Notes: generated from the sequence alone by a model not told the origin. A stretch of 64,000 nt of DNA from Bradyrhizobium sp. Tv2a-2 (GCF_000472425.1 NZ_AXAI01000028.1:1-64000); one strand, 5' to 3'; counted from the first letter of the stretch, positions 6,975 to 16,982 are shown. Numbers and translations are program-made.

Positions 6975-7682
6975 CTACGTGAAGGCCGCGTCGAAAATTT
7001 CCACGTCGATGAGCGACGGCTTGGCGATCGCCGTACCGTCGGGGTTGAGCTGCAACGACCGCCGCAGCGTTGGGACCACGATGCCGGAAAATGGCTGATG
7101 CGCCCACGAATAATGCGCGACCGGGACGCCGAGGAGATCGTGATCGGTCCGCCGCTGCAGGCCTGTCGCATCGAAATAGAACGTCTGTTCGCGGGAATGC
7201 GTGACGATGTCGGGCGGAAAGGTAGCGCGAAGGCGCCGCCACTCCTGGCCATGCTCGTGCCATGGCGACAGCTCCTCTATCTTGACGTCCGGATCAGTCA
7301 GCACGAACGGTGTCGTCAGATAATTCCAGATCGAAAAGCCACAGAAGAAGACGAGATACAGCTCGTCCCATGCCGTCCGTTGGGTGTGGTCGCAGAACGC
7401 CTCGAGCGGATCGCGCCAGGTCCGCAGGACGTTGCCCTCGGGGCTCTCGATGGTGACGCAGTCCGGTTGATAGAGCCCGCCCATGCCGGGATCGGCAAAT
7501 CCGCTAAATCGCACCGACTGTGTCCGTGTCGATCCCTCGGCGACGACCTCCTTGAAGCGACCGGTCTGGCCCACGCGGGAAAAGAAAGCGCCGTCGATAG
7601 AGAGCTGCAATGTAAATTGCCGGAAGCTACTCCAGCGCATCCAACCTCCGCTGGCTTCAATTGCGTCATCAAGAAGAGCCAT
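6975..7682 (-). CDS. Conserved hypothetical protein, 235 aa
   Basis: It starts MALLDDAIEASGGWMRWSSF and has no signal peptide or membrane segment. The pattern of short beta-rich stretches (FTLQLSIDGAFF, VRFSGFADPG, QTFYFDATGLQRRTDHDLLG) recalls soluble lipoprotein-sorting-like barrels seen in several uncharacterised bacterial families, but I cannot name one. It lies 143 bases downstream of the large regulator on the same strand and could be cotranscribed with it. It is the first clearly chromosomal-looking gene right of the integrated remnant. Confidence 0.75.
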   Translation of the reverse strand: MALLDDAIEASGGWMRWSSFRQFTLQLSIDGAFFSRVGQTGRFKEVVAEGSTRTQSVRFSGFADPGMGGLYQPDCVTIESPEGNVLRTWRDPLEAFCDHTQRTAWDELYLVFFCGFSIWNYLTTPFVLTDPDVKIEELSPWHEHGQEWRRLRATFPPDIVTHSREQTFYFDATGLQRRTDHDLLGVPVAHYSWAHQPFSGIVVPTLRRSLQLNPDGTAIAKPSLIDVEIFDAAFT

Positions 7683-7825
7683 GTTTCGCCGATTCCGTCG
7701 TCAGGCCGGGCACAGCAGGTAAGGCATCCCGACCTGCTGCCACCATGACGGGCCGGCTCGGATTTGGCGTGTTAGAAGTTGTTAGGAGTTGCGAGCTTTT
7801 GCCCGACGCTATCTAGCTGGCCTAC

Positions 7826-10669
7826 CTAGGGTTTTAGCGCGTCCAGCAGGGTTCGGGCGGCGACCAGATCGAGGCTTCCGAGACCTTCCTCGTAGCGGGC
7901 ATAAAGCGGTGCAATCAGCGTACGCGCCTTGTGATCGCGACCGCTCCGCTGCCAAAGCCGCCCGAGGGTGAGCGCGGTGCGCAATTCCCAGCCGAGCGCG
8001 GATTGATGACGAGCAATGTCCAGGGATCGGCGCAGGCTCGTCTCCGCCTCGGCGGTGCGGCCGCACAAGCCGAGGATATGTCCCTTGACCCGAAACATTT
8101 CGGGCAGATCGGCGGTTTCACCGCCATCGCCGATCCGGGTGATGGCCCGGTCGATCGTTTGCAGTGCTTCATCGAGCTCGCCTTGCGCGGCGAGGCCCTC
8201 GGCCGAGGCGGTTGCAAACATCGTCGTCATGATCCGGTGGCGTGTTGCGTCGAGCATGGCCTGGCTGCGGCGCAGAAGCTCAATTCCCGCACGCACGTCC
8301 CCGCGACGAACCAGGAGTTCTCCCTTCTGGCCGATGCCGACGGCATGATAGGGACCGAGCAAATGCTTGGCCGCATGATCGATCAAACGCTCGATCATGC
8401 GTTCGGCACTCGCCCAGTCGCCGATCCAGAGAAACACATAGATCGTCCAGACCAGGGAAATTCCGATCGTCAGCGGCTGGTCGAGACGCTCGGCCTCGGC
8501 CACCGTATATCGCGCAGCCTCCACGGCCCGATCCGGTTGGCCGGTCAGCCAGAAGCTTCGCGCCAGCGCCACCAGGGCCACGATGCGGTCGTCATATCCG
8601 AGGTGCAGGATGTTGAGCCGCTGCGAGCTTGGATTTTGCGTCATCGCGCTCTGGCAGAGTGCGACCGCCGGTGCCTGATTGCCGATCAAATGATGCGCAA
8701 CGCCAAGCATCCACTCGACATTCAGCGTGCTTGCGGGATCGTTCAGCACTTGCGCAACGACCGCCCCTTGCTCGCCGACGCGCAACGCACCAGCAAAATC
8801 GCCGATCCGGGTCAGATAGATGTGGAGTCCGCGCAAGAGCCATAACTGCCAGTGCGCGTCGTCGAGAGATCGGGCAAGGTCGAGGCTGCGCACAAAGGCC
8901 GAGTGCACGGCTTCCGTATTGCCCTTGGTGAACATGATCGACACGCCGAGCGCAGCCTGCAGATCCATCTCCTGTCGTGGGCCTATCGGCGAGGCATCGA
9001 GAGAGGCGAGGGCCAGCTCGCACCAGCGGTAGCACTCGGACAACAGCGACAGCTCCAGGAAGAAATGAGCTGCCGCCGCGGCAAGCTCCACCCCGATCTG
9101 CCGGTCGCCGCAGTCGGAGAAGCTCCAGTCCAGCGCAGCGCGGACATTGGCGATATGTTCGGCATGTGGCAGGAAACCGGCATTGCGCGCAGCAGTCGTC
9201 GGCTTGATCAGGATGTCTGCCAGCAGGGCACTGAAGTATCTGGCATGGACACGCGCGACCCTGTCGGTTTCGCCGGCGTCCGCGAGTTTCTGCGCGACAA
9301 AGGCGCGGGTCGTATCCAGCAGGCGATAGCGCAGCGGGCCCACGGCAGAAGAGGTCGTGATCAACGATTTCGCCACCAGGTTCGCGATCGTCTCGATGAC
9401 GTCGGGCTCGCTGACACCGTCGCCGGCCGCAACCGCGATCGCGGCGTCGAGTGTGAACGGCCCGACGAATATCGACAATCGACGCAGCACAGCGCTCTCG
9501 GCGGGAGGCAAGAGATCGTAGCTCCAGGCAAGCGCGGCACTCAACGTCTGGTGCCGGGGGACTGCGGTGCGCCGCCCGTGCCACAGCAGTGAAAAGCGGC
9601 TGTTGAGCAGCGACGCGATGCCGGCAATCCCATAGGCATTGACTCGTCCGGCGGCGAGCTCGATCGCGAGCGCAATGCCGTCAAGCCTTGTGCAGATGTC
9701 CGCAACCAGCGGCGCGTCGCGGTCGCTGAGCTGGAACTCACCCAGGTGTGCGGTGATCCGCTCGATGAACAGCTGCGCCGCGGGATAGGCAAGCACGTCG
9801 GCAGCACTCAAGCCGCTGCGCTGGGGAGGGCAATCCAGCGGGAACAGCCGGTAGACCTGCTCGGTCTCGGTCCGGAAAGATTCGCGGCTGGTCGCGAGGA
9901 CGTGAAGATCAGTTGCTTCGCGAACGATCGTTTCCGTGAGCGGCGCCAGCGTGTCCAGGACATGCTCGCAGCTGTCGAAGACCAGCATCATGCGCTTGTC
10001 GCGCAGGAAGGTGAGCAGGCCGGGCAGGGGATCATCGGAACTGACAGTCAGTCCCAGTGCCGAAGCGATCGCATTGGGGACGAGAAGCGTGTCCTTGAGA
10101 GCACCGAAATCAACCGGGAACACCTGGCCATCGAAGGTAGCCAGCTGCCGATGCGCGACAGCCATGGCAACGGAGGTCTTGCCGATGCCGCCCGGGCCGA
10201 CGATGGTGACAAAGCGCTGCTGGGCCAGTGCCGTCGAGACCTTGTCGACGGCCTCGGCCCGTCCGATCATCTTGGTGAGCGGAGCAGGCAGCGAATGGTT
10301 GCTCGCGGGCAGGCCCGCGGATTGCGCGGCCGGTGATTTTGCCAACGGCGCAACCGGCGCCGTAAAGCAATAGCCGCGACCGGGCACATTCACGACATAG
10401 CGCGCAGCGTTGTCGCCGAGCACCTTGCGCAAGGCCGTCACGTGGAACCGAAGGCTGCCTTCGTCCACATTCACATCGGCCCAGACATGCTCGACCAGCT
10501 CTCTCTTGTTGACGACTTCGCCGGGCCGCTCCGCAAGAAAGATCAGAACGTCGAGCGCGCGGCCTCCGATGTGAACGGGGTCACCGTTCTTCTCCAGGAG
10601 CCGCGCCTTGGGAAACAGCCTGAAAGGGCCGAACGAGGTCGCGGAGTCCTCGGTTTGACTATTGGGCAC
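7826..10669 (-). CDS. OmpR-type wHTH / NB-ARC ATPase / TPR regulator, 947 aa
   Basis: The order is a winged-helix DNA-binding domain (about residues 13-105: FGPFRLFP ... GGRALDVL, LRFHVTALRKVLGD, VPGRGYCF), a STAND-type ATPase with Walker A VGPGGIGKTS (157-165) and a Walker B-like LVFDSCE, then a long helical TPR-type region to the C-terminus. Such proteins are stand-alone transcription regulators whose ATPase acts as a switch. I chose the GTG at 10669 because AGAGGA lies just upstream and the wHTH starts soon after; an in-frame ATG at 10894 would add 75 residues without domain support. It is divergent from the kinase at 10913. The ligand and targets are unknown. Confidence 0.85.
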   Translation of the reverse strand: MPNSQTEDSATSFGPFRLFPKARLLEKNGDPVHIGGRALDVLIFLAERPGEVVNKRELVEHVWADVNVDEGSLRFHVTALRKVLGDNAARYVVNVPGRGYCFTAPVAPLAKSPAAQSAGLPASNHSLPAPLTKMIGRAEAVDKVSTALAQQRFVTIVGPGGIGKTSVAMAVAHRQLATFDGQVFPVDFGALKDTLLVPNAIASALGLTVSSDDPLPGLLTFLRDKRMMLVFDSCEHVLDTLAPLTETIVREATDLHVLATSRESFRTETEQVYRLFPLDCPPQRSGLSAADVLAYPAAQLFIERITAHLGEFQLSDRDAPLVADICTRLDGIALAIELAAGRVNAYGIAGIASLLNSRFSLLWHGRRTAVPRHQTLSAALAWSYDLLPPAESAVLRRLSIFVGPFTLDAAIAVAAGDGVSEPDVIETIANLVAKSLITTSSAVGPLRYRLLDTTRAFVAQKLADAGETDRVARVHARYFSALLADILIKPTTAARNAGFLPHAEHIANVRAALDWSFSDCGDRQIGVELAAAAAHFFLELSLLSECYRWCELALASLDASPIGPRQEMDLQAALGVSIMFTKGNTEAVHSAFVRSLDLARSLDDAHWQLWLLRGLHIYLTRIGDFAGALRVGEQGAVVAQVLNDPASTLNVEWMLGVAHHLIGNQAPAVALCQSAMTQNPSSQRLNILHLGYDDRIVALVALARSFWLTGQPDRAVEAARYTVAEAERLDQPLTIGISLVWTIYVFLWIGDWASAERMIERLIDHAAKHLLGPYHAVGIGQKGELLVRRGDVRAGIELLRRSQAMLDATRHRIMTTMFATASAEGLAAQGELDEALQTIDRAITRIGDGGETADLPEMFRVKGHILGLCGRTAEAETSLRRSLDIARHQSALGWELRTALTLGRLWQRSGRDHKARTLIAPLYARYEEGLGSLDLVAARTLLDALKP

Positions 10670-10912
10670 GTCTTCCTCTTCGTGGGATCGACTGGAAGCT
10701 TCGTTGCCCCCAAAGACCGGCACAGTCGCCGATTTCGCCCAATTTTTATCGAAATGCACTCCGTCCACCCGGCACTTTAGTTCAAGGACGCGTCTCGTGC
10801 CAGAGCGGCGAACATAACAGAATCTCGCATCGTTTAACGAGCGCAAATCATCCGCCTGGTCCATTATGGGGTTGCATCGCAGGTCAAGTCCCATTCAATT
10901 CGGGAGGATACG

Positions 10913-11605
10913 GTGCTCGATCGCAGCTCACGAATCCACGAAAGCATTCTTCAATCGCAGCAGGCGCCCCATGCCGACGAGTCAGCGAGCGATTGGGAAC
11001 TCGTGCTACGCGAAACCAACCATCGGATGAAGAACACGTTGACCCTGCTCGGGGTCTCGGTTCGCCGGGAGTTTGCGCGCGGAGGGGCGAACGGACTATC
11101 TCAGGCGGTCGATCGGATTGAACGGCGTGTCGCCGCCTTCGCCAGGCTGTACCAAATCCTGTCGGGTGACGCGGAGCATCAAGTGCTCGCGGTTGCCGAC
11201 TTTTTCGCAAGCCTGTGTGGCGCCTTGTCGGAGGCGATCCTGGAGCCCACCGGTATCCGATGCGAAGCGATGATCGATGGCGGAACGTTGCCAGCGGCGC
11301 AGTGTCATCGGCTTGGCCTCATGGTGACGGAGCTTGTCACGAATGCTGCAAGGCATGCATTTCCGGGCGGCCGTGCTGGACAGATCCGCGTTGAGGCGCT
11401 GAAGCGGAATGGCAATTGGTATTGTACAGTAGCGGATAACGGAATTGGTGCCGGCGGTTCGCTTCAGGGCACCGGCGGCCGCATCCTGGAGCGCCTGGCG
11501 CAAAGCATCGGGGCTGAGATCCACGGGGATAGCGGTCGCCTCGGCACCTCAGTCACCATCGTCGCGCCCGCCTGGACTAAGGACCATACTGGCCGATCGC
11601 CGTGA
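10913..11605 (+). CDS. HWE/HisKA_2-type sensor histidine kinase, 230 aa, no sensor domain
   Basis: The GTG start at 10913 has GGAGG upstream. ETNHRMKNTLTLL (around residue 40) is the phosphoacceptor box of the HisKA_2/HWE class, followed by an ATPase lid: VTELVTNAARHAFPGG as N box and VADNGIGAG as G1 box. No transmembrane segment, PAS or GAF domain is present, so it is a cytosolic kinase core that would need a partner for sensing. No response regulator adjoins it. The divergent large regulator shares its promoter region. Confidence 0.8.
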   Translation: MLDRSSRIHESILQSQQAPHADESASDWELVLRETNHRMKNTLTLLGVSVRREFARGGANGLSQAVDRIERRVAAFARLYQILSGDAEHQVLAVADFFASLCGALSEAILEPTGIRCEAMIDGGTLPAAQCHRLGLMVTELVTNAARHAFPGGRAGQIRVEALKRNGNWYCTVADNGIGAGGSLQGTGGRILERLAQSIGAEIHGDSGRLGTSVTIVAPAWTKDHTGRSP

Positions 11606-11630
11606 AGCAGGGATGCGGGGGAGTCATCGG

Positions 11631-13151
11631 ATGTCCGAGGCCAGCAAAGAGAAGCCGGAGACACAGGGTGCACCTCCGTCGGGTCCCCCGGCGTCCGAGT
11701 GGGACTTCTGCTCGATCACCGAGCTGTCGCAGGCCTTGCAATCGCGGAAAATCTCCGCATCCGAACTGCTCGCGCATGTGATCGCGCGCATCGAGGCATT
11801 GGACGGGCGCATCAATGCCGTGGTGGTTCGCGACTTCGAGCGCGCTAGCGATGCGGGAAGGGCCGCCGATGCTGCGCTCGGCCGCGGCGAGCAGGGGCCG
11901 TTGCTCGGCATTCCTGTAACCCTGAAGGAGCCCTTCAACGTTGCCGGACTGCCGTCGACATGGGGATTCCCTGCGTTCCGGAATTTCATGCCCACGGAAG
12001 ATGCACTCGTCGTCTCGCGGTTGAAGCAGGCGGGTGCCGTCATCATCGGCAAGACCAACATTCCGATCGGGCTGCGTGATTTTCAGAGCTATAACGACAT
12101 CTACGGGACCACGGGCAATCCCTGGGACCTGGGCCGCTCGCCCGGCGGCTCTTCAGGCGGCTCTGCGGCCGCGCTCGCGTCCGGGTTCGGGCCACTGTCG
12201 ATCGGGTCGGATATCGGCGGTTCCGTCCGGGTGCCGGCGCATTTCTGCGGTGTCTTTGGCCACAAGCCGAGCTTCGATCTGGTCCCGTTGCGCGGCTACA
12301 GCCTGCCGCCTGCACGACCCGTACCGGGCCGCGGCGATCTTGCCGTGGCAGGCCCGATGGCGCGGCACGCCTCCGATCTTGCACTTGGGCTCGATGTGAT
12401 CGCCGGGCCGGACGAGGCGCGCGATGGCATCGGCTACCGTCTGGCGCTGCCTGCGCCGCGGCACGCCGATCTCAGGAGCTTTCGCGTTCTCGTCGTCGAT
12501 ACCCATCCACTGATGCCGACGGACCATGCGGTGCGGACAGCCATCGGAAATCTGGCACAGCGGCTCGCCGGGCTCGGCGTCACGGTCGCGCACAACAGCG
12601 CATCCTTGCCAAGTCTCGCGGACTCGGCCCGCCTCTACATGAAACTGTTGAACGCGGCGCGCAGCCCGCGTATGGCAGCGGACGCTTTTGCGGAGGCATC
12701 GCGGGCCGCCGCGGCGCTGTCGGCCGACGATCACAGCCTGCAGGCCGAGCGCATGCGCGGCACTGTGGTAAACCATCGCGACTGGCTCGCAACCGATGCG
12801 GCCCGCCTGCAGTTGCAGCAACAGTGGAGCCAGTTCTTTCGTGACTGGGACGTCGTAATCTACCCGGCGGCCGCGGTCCCGGCGTTTCCGCACGACCATT
12901 CAGAGCCGCTCGGTGCGCGGCATCTCGATATCGACGGAACGGCCTATTCTTACGAGGATGCGTGTTTCATATGGGCGGACCCCGCATCCACCTGCGGCCT
13001 GCCGGCGACTGCGGTTCCAATCGACCGTTCCCCATCCGGATTGCCGCTCGGCGTGCAGGTCATCGGGCCTTACCTTGGGGATCGCACGACAATCGCCTTT
13101 GCTGGCCTGCTGGCGCGCGAGTTCGGCGGGTTTGTTCCGCCTCCCTTGTAG
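11631..13151 (+). CDS. Amidase (amidase-signature family), 506 aa
   Basis: The Ser-cisSer-Lys triad is visible: Lys in TLKEPF, the glycine-serine loop SPGGSSGGSAAALASG, and the nucleophile in GSDIGGSVRVPA. Length fits the family. The ATG at 11631 follows GGGGGAG, better than in-frame starts further upstream inside the kinase gene. It starts 25 bases after the kinase stop. The family hydrolyses amides of many kinds (acetamide-like, aryl amides, Glu-tRNA); the absence of gatB/gatC nearby argues against GatA. Substrate unknown. Confidence 0.85.
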   Translation: MSEASKEKPETQGAPPSGPPASEWDFCSITELSQALQSRKISASELLAHVIARIEALDGRINAVVVRDFERASDAGRAADAALGRGEQGPLLGIPVTLKEPFNVAGLPSTWGFPAFRNFMPTEDALVVSRLKQAGAVIIGKTNIPIGLRDFQSYNDIYGTTGNPWDLGRSPGGSSGGSAAALASGFGPLSIGSDIGGSVRVPAHFCGVFGHKPSFDLVPLRGYSLPPARPVPGRGDLAVAGPMARHASDLALGLDVIAGPDEARDGIGYRLALPAPRHADLRSFRVLVVDTHPLMPTDHAVRTAIGNLAQRLAGLGVTVAHNSASLPSLADSARLYMKLLNAARSPRMAADAFAEASRAAAALSADDHSLQAERMRGTVVNHRDWLATDAARLQLQQQWSQFFRDWDVVIYPAAAVPAFPHDHSEPLGARHLDIDGTAYSYEDACFIWADPASTCGLPATAVPIDRSPSGLPLGVQVIGPYLGDRTTIAFAGLLAREFGGFVPPPL

Positions 13152-13419
13152 GGCTCCGAGCTTGCGTCCACTGCGCCCGGAAAGTGTCGACGCTTTCCGC
13201 TCGGACCAGCGCGTTGTCTCTCGCAGTCCCTAACAGGGCCTAACAATACATAACGGGCATTTTCTCCGGCTCAGCGCGAATGTAATGGGGCGACAGGTGC
13301 AGCGACGGCACGCTTGTCAGGCACCGAGGCGTTCGGATGTGCGGACGAGACAGAGGAGGGCGGGCAACCTGCGCTGCCATTGGCGGCGGCTTGGTGCTGA
13401 GTCTCAGGCTGCCGTTCGG

Positions 13420-13551
13420 TCGCAGCGCATCCGCGTCGTGACCAGTGCGTCGGCCATCGTGCCCGCCATCGGCAATGCGATCTACGCAGCGACCGGAAAG
13501 CGCTTGCGCAAGATGCCGGTCGATCCCAACATTCTCAAGCGTACGGTTTGA
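13420..13551 (+). pseudogene. Remnant of a molybdopterin-dependent dehydrogenase large subunit (C-terminus)
   Basis: The frame ending at 13551 contains AIVPAIGNAIYAATGKRLRK followed by MPVDPN, which matches the usual C-terminal end of xanthine-dehydrogenase/isoquinoline-oxidoreductase large subunits (P-A-I-A-N-A-x-x-x-A-T-G-x-R-x-R-x-L-P). Nothing of the preceding 700 or so residues is present in any frame back to the amidase gene, so it is a relic. It ends 30 bases before the OsmC gene. Confidence 0.4.
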
Positions 13552-13581
13552 GCGAAGCGCAAGCAAGGAGAGGAACAGCAA

Positions 13582-14007
13582 ATGATCAGAAAAGCAAACG
13601 CGGTCTGGCACGGCAACGGTCGCTCCGGCAATGGCAATCTGACGACCGAGTCCGGTGTGCTGGCCGAGACTCCATATTCGTTCAAAACACGGTTCGAAAG
13701 CGAGAAGGGCACCAACCCCGAGGAGCTGATCGCGGCGGCGCACGCGGGATGTTTCACCATGGCGCTGGCGTTCGGCTTGCAGGCGGCGGGCTTCACGCCG
13801 ACCGAGCTCGCAACGGAGGCAGCCGTCACGCTCGAGCAGGAAGGGCAGGGATTTCGCATCAGTCGCTCGGCCTTGACCTTGCGCGCGAAGGTACCCAACC
13901 TCGACGAAGCGGCATTTACGCGCATCGCCGGCGAAGCCGAGAAGAACTGCCCGGTGTCCAAGGTCCTCAACGCCACGATCACGCTGGACGCCAAGCTGGT
14001 CCAGTGA
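13582..14007 (+). CDS. osmC: OsmC-family peroxiredoxin, 141 aa
   Basis: The two conserved cysteines are in NPEELIAAAHAGCFTMAL and NCPVSKVL. Length and N-terminal A-x-W-x-G-x-G-R-x-G-x-G pattern fit OsmC, which reduces organic hydroperoxides using dithiol partners in the cytosol. AAGGAGAGG lies ahead of the ATG at 13582. It is followed after 46 bases by a cupin gene in the same direction, possibly a two-gene unit. Confidence 0.9.
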   Translation: MIRKANAVWHGNGRSGNGNLTTESGVLAETPYSFKTRFESEKGTNPEELIAAAHAGCFTMALAFGLQAAGFTPTELATEAAVTLEQEGQGFRISRSALTLRAKVPNLDEAAFTRIAGEAEKNCPVSKVLNATITLDAKLVQ

Positions 14008-14053
14008 TCGGGATGTCACGCGTGTCGCTGCCTTGAAATCAGGAGAAGCACAA

Positions 14054-14485
14054 ATGTCGCGGCCGCATCAGCCGGATCAGTCGAGTTTCAGATCAATCCT
14101 GCCCGAAGACATCAGCTGGCAACCCTTTCCGGCTTTCCCGCCGGCGGCGCGCCTCGCCGTTCTGGTAGGCCATCCCGCCGAACCCGGACCCTATGTGGTC
14201 CGAGTGAAGGTGCCCGGAGGCACCAAGCTCATGCCGCACAAGCACCCGGAAGATCGCATCTACACGGTCATGTCTGGTGTGTTCTATATCGGCCTCGGTG
14301 AAACGTTCGACGGCGACAAGGTGAAGGCCTATCCGCCGGGCAGCGTCATCGTGCTGCCCGGCGAGACCTGGCACTTCCACTGGGCGAAGTCAGGTGAATA
14401 CGTCACCCAGGTCTCGGCGATAGGGCCGCTTGGGCTTGATTATCACGATGCCGCCGACGATCCGCGAAAGCAGGGCGGACATTAA
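14054..14485 (+). CDS. Cupin-domain protein, 143 aa
   Basis: A single small beta-barrel with cupin motif 1 (TKLMPHKHPEDRIYTVMSG) and motif 2 (PPGSVIVLPGETWHFHW), giving His, His, Glu-equivalent and His metal ligands. The ATG at 14054 follows AGGAGA. It could be a small dioxygenase or sugar isomerase-like protein; the chemistry is not predictable from sequence. It is downstream of osmC. Confidence 0.8.
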   Translation: MSRPHQPDQSSFRSILPEDISWQPFPAFPPAARLAVLVGHPAEPGPYVVRVKVPGGTKLMPHKHPEDRIYTVMSGVFYIGLGETFDGDKVKAYPPGSVIVLPGETWHFHWAKSGEYVTQVSAIGPLGLDYHDAADDPRKQGGH

Positions 14486-14684
14486 AGCGTTCAGGACATC
14501 GCCGACGTCGTCATGTTCTGGAAAGTGACAGCCTTCGCGTACGCCGAATCCTTATCACGTGATTGAGCTTTGCGGGGGCTTCACGCAAGGGCGGGGGCGA
14601 ACTACTGTGCACCGTGGTCCCAGCATGATGCCTGGGGTTTGATCTGATTCCGGCATCGTCAAATCTTTCCCCAGGGATGACACG

Positions 14685-16481
14685 ATGACAGACGCCTACG
14701 AGATCGTCGAGCACAGCTACGACGTTGTCATTGTCGGCGCCGGCGGCGCCGGGTTGCGGTCTGCGCTCGGCATGGCGGCTTCTGGACTGAAGACGGCCTG
14801 CATCACCAAGGTGTTTCCAACGCGCAGCCACACCGTCGCGGCGCAGGGCGGCATGGCCGCCTCGCTCGGGAACATGGGCGACGGCGACAATTGGCGCTTC
14901 CACATGTACGACACGGTCAAGGGATCCGACTGGCTCGGCGACCAGGATGCGATCGAATATATGTGTCGTGAGGCCGCGCCCGCCGTGCTGGAGCTCGAAC
15001 ATTACGGCGTCCCGTTCTCGCGCACCAGCGAGGGCAAGATCTATCAGCGTCCGTTCGGCGGACAGACGATCGATTTCGGCAAGCAGATGGCCCAGCGCAC
15101 CTGCGCGGCGGCCGACCGCACCGGTCACGCCATCTTGCACACGCTCTATCAGCAGTGCCTGAAGCACGACACGGTGTTCTTCGTCGAATATTTTGCGCTC
15201 GACCTTTTGATGGATGATGACGGCGCCTGCCGCGGCCTCATAGCCTGGAACCTGGAGGATGGCACGCTGCATCGGTTCCGGGCGCATCGTACGGTGCTGG
15301 CCACCGGCGGCTATGGCCGCGTCTATTTCTCCTGCACGGCGGCGCATACTTGCACCGGCGACGGCAACGCCATGGTGCTGCGTGCTGGCCTTCCGCTGGA
15401 GGATATGGAGTTCACGCAGTTTCATCCCAGCGGCATCTATGGCTCGGGCTGCCTGATCACCGAAGGCGCGCGCGGCGAGGGCGGCTATTTCACCAATTCG
15501 CAAGGCGAGCGATTCATGGAACGCTATGCGCCGACTGCCAAGGATCTCGCCGGACGCGACGTCGTCTGTCGTGCCATGACCATCGAGATCAACGAGGGAC
15601 GCGGCTGCGGCCCCCGCAAGGACTATATCGAGCTCCATCTCGAACATCTCGGCGCCGCCGTCCTGCATGAGCGCCTGCCCGGGATCAGCGAAACCGCGAG
15701 GATCTTCGCCGGCGTCGACGTCACGCGCCAGCCGATCCCGGTGCTGCCGACGGTGCACTACAACATGGGCGGCGTGCCCACCAATCTGCACGGCGAGGCG
15801 GTCACCAAGCACAGTGGCAATCCGGACGCGATCGTTCCGGGCCTGATGGCGATCGGCGAATCGGCGTGCGTTTCGGTGCACGGCGCCAATCGGCTCGGAT
15901 CCAACTCGCTGCTCGACATCGTCGTGTTCGGCCGCGCCGCAGCTCACCGCGTGACGGAGACCTTGCGCGCCGGTGAGAGCCATCCGCAGGCGCCGCAGGG
16001 GCCAACCGAGCGCGCCATCGAACGGATCGACCGCATCAGGTGGTCAAAGGGCAAGACCGGCGCCGGCGACATCAGACTTGCGATGCAACGGACCATGCAG
16101 CGGCATTGCGCCGTGTTCCGCACCGGCTCACTGCTGGAGGAAGGGGAGCGCGAGCTGGATAAAGTCGTCGACATGATGCGCAGCGATCTGTCGGTCGCCG
16201 ATCGTTCGATGATGTTCAACACCGATCTCGTCGAGGCGCTCGAGCTCGACAACATGCTGGCGCAAGCGAGCGTCAGCGTAACATCCGCGATCGGCCGCAC
16301 CGAGAGCCGGGGTGCCCATGCCCGCGAAGATTTTCCAAAGCGGGACGATGTGAACTGGCTGAAGCACACGCTGTCATGGCTCGATGCGGACGGCCGGGTT
16401 CGGCTCGACTACCGCCCGGTGCATCTGCAGCCGCTCTCCAACGACGTGCCGAGCATCCCGCCCAAGGAACGCGTCTACTGA
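14685..16481 (+). CDS. sdhA: Succinate dehydrogenase flavoprotein subunit paralogue, 598 aa
   Basis: It has the FAD-binding N-terminus (VVIVGAGGAGLRSALG), the flavinylated His in RSHTVAAQGGMAASLG (His49) and active-site stretches HPSGIYGSGCLITEGARGEG and PTVHYNMGGVPTN. These are the residues of SdhA, which oxidises succinate to fumarate at the inner membrane. However, sdhB, sdhC and sdhD are not beside it, and the segment before AQRTCAAADR is shorter than in standard rhizobial SdhA. It is probably a second, orphan copy, the main sdhCDAB operon lying elsewhere. It could also serve a fumarate-reductase-like or aspartate-oxidase-like role. Confidence 0.85.
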   Translation: MTDAYEIVEHSYDVVIVGAGGAGLRSALGMAASGLKTACITKVFPTRSHTVAAQGGMAASLGNMGDGDNWRFHMYDTVKGSDWLGDQDAIEYMCREAAPAVLELEHYGVPFSRTSEGKIYQRPFGGQTIDFGKQMAQRTCAAADRTGHAILHTLYQQCLKHDTVFFVEYFALDLLMDDDGACRGLIAWNLEDGTLHRFRAHRTVLATGGYGRVYFSCTAAHTCTGDGNAMVLRAGLPLEDMEFTQFHPSGIYGSGCLITEGARGEGGYFTNSQGERFMERYAPTAKDLAGRDVVCRAMTIEINEGRGCGPRKDYIELHLEHLGAAVLHERLPGISETARIFAGVDVTRQPIPVLPTVHYNMGGVPTNLHGEAVTKHSGNPDAIVPGLMAIGESACVSVHGANRLGSNSLLDIVVFGRAAAHRVTETLRAGESHPQAPQGPTERAIERIDRIRWSKGKTGAGDIRLAMQRTMQRHCAVFRTGSLLEEGERELDKVVDMMRSDLSVADRSMMFNTDLVEALELDNMLAQASVSVTSAIGRTESRGAHAREDFPKRDDVNWLKHTLSWLDADGRVRLDYRPVHLQPLSNDVPSIPPKERVY

Positions 16482-16982
16482 CTTGAGAAGCCGCCAATCA
16501 GCATTGCCAGTTCGCTCCGCACGCGTGCGACCACGTTGGCAAAATCCGGCGCTCAAGTGCTGCAGGCCAGCCTCGAAGAGCTGGCGAGGTGCGGGCGTCG
16601 TCGTCGAGGTCGGGTCGTTCCTGGAGCCTTCGGCGGCCCGGCTGTCCTTCATCGGCGCGCTTCAAGCTGACGGAGGAGCGCCAACTCATAGATGATTCGG
16701 TGCATCCGGAAAATTTGCTCCGGTCGACCACCATCGCGCCAAAACCGTCCCCCCGATTGTCGCCGGCCGAGATCAACCCTGTTTGGACTGTTTGGGCTCG
16801 GGCAATTTGACCGGCACGTGGGGCGAGGTGCTCACGACACGTGGGGCGCCGTCAGCGTAAACTCGGCCCGTCAGCATGGTCTCCAGCATCAAAAAGAATT
16901 TTTCGGCAAGCATGACACTTCTCATCCAAAACGGCTGCAACTCAAATTCTGTACCGCGGTGGCAAAAGAATCTCGTTTGAGC
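16482..16982. other. No recognisable gene
   Basis: 500 bases downstream of sdhA. Frames on both strands lack domain signals; no RNA gene or repeat was identified. Confidence 0.5.

Noticed and set aside
13240..14019. Long minus-strand frame opposite osmC
   Set aside because: It mirrors osmC on the other strand in GC-rich DNA; osmC has clear active-site motifs, and the mirror frame has none.
14511..15983. 490-residue minus-strand frame opposite sdhA
   Set aside because: It lies within the sdhA coding region and has no recognisable domain; a GC-rich shadow frame.
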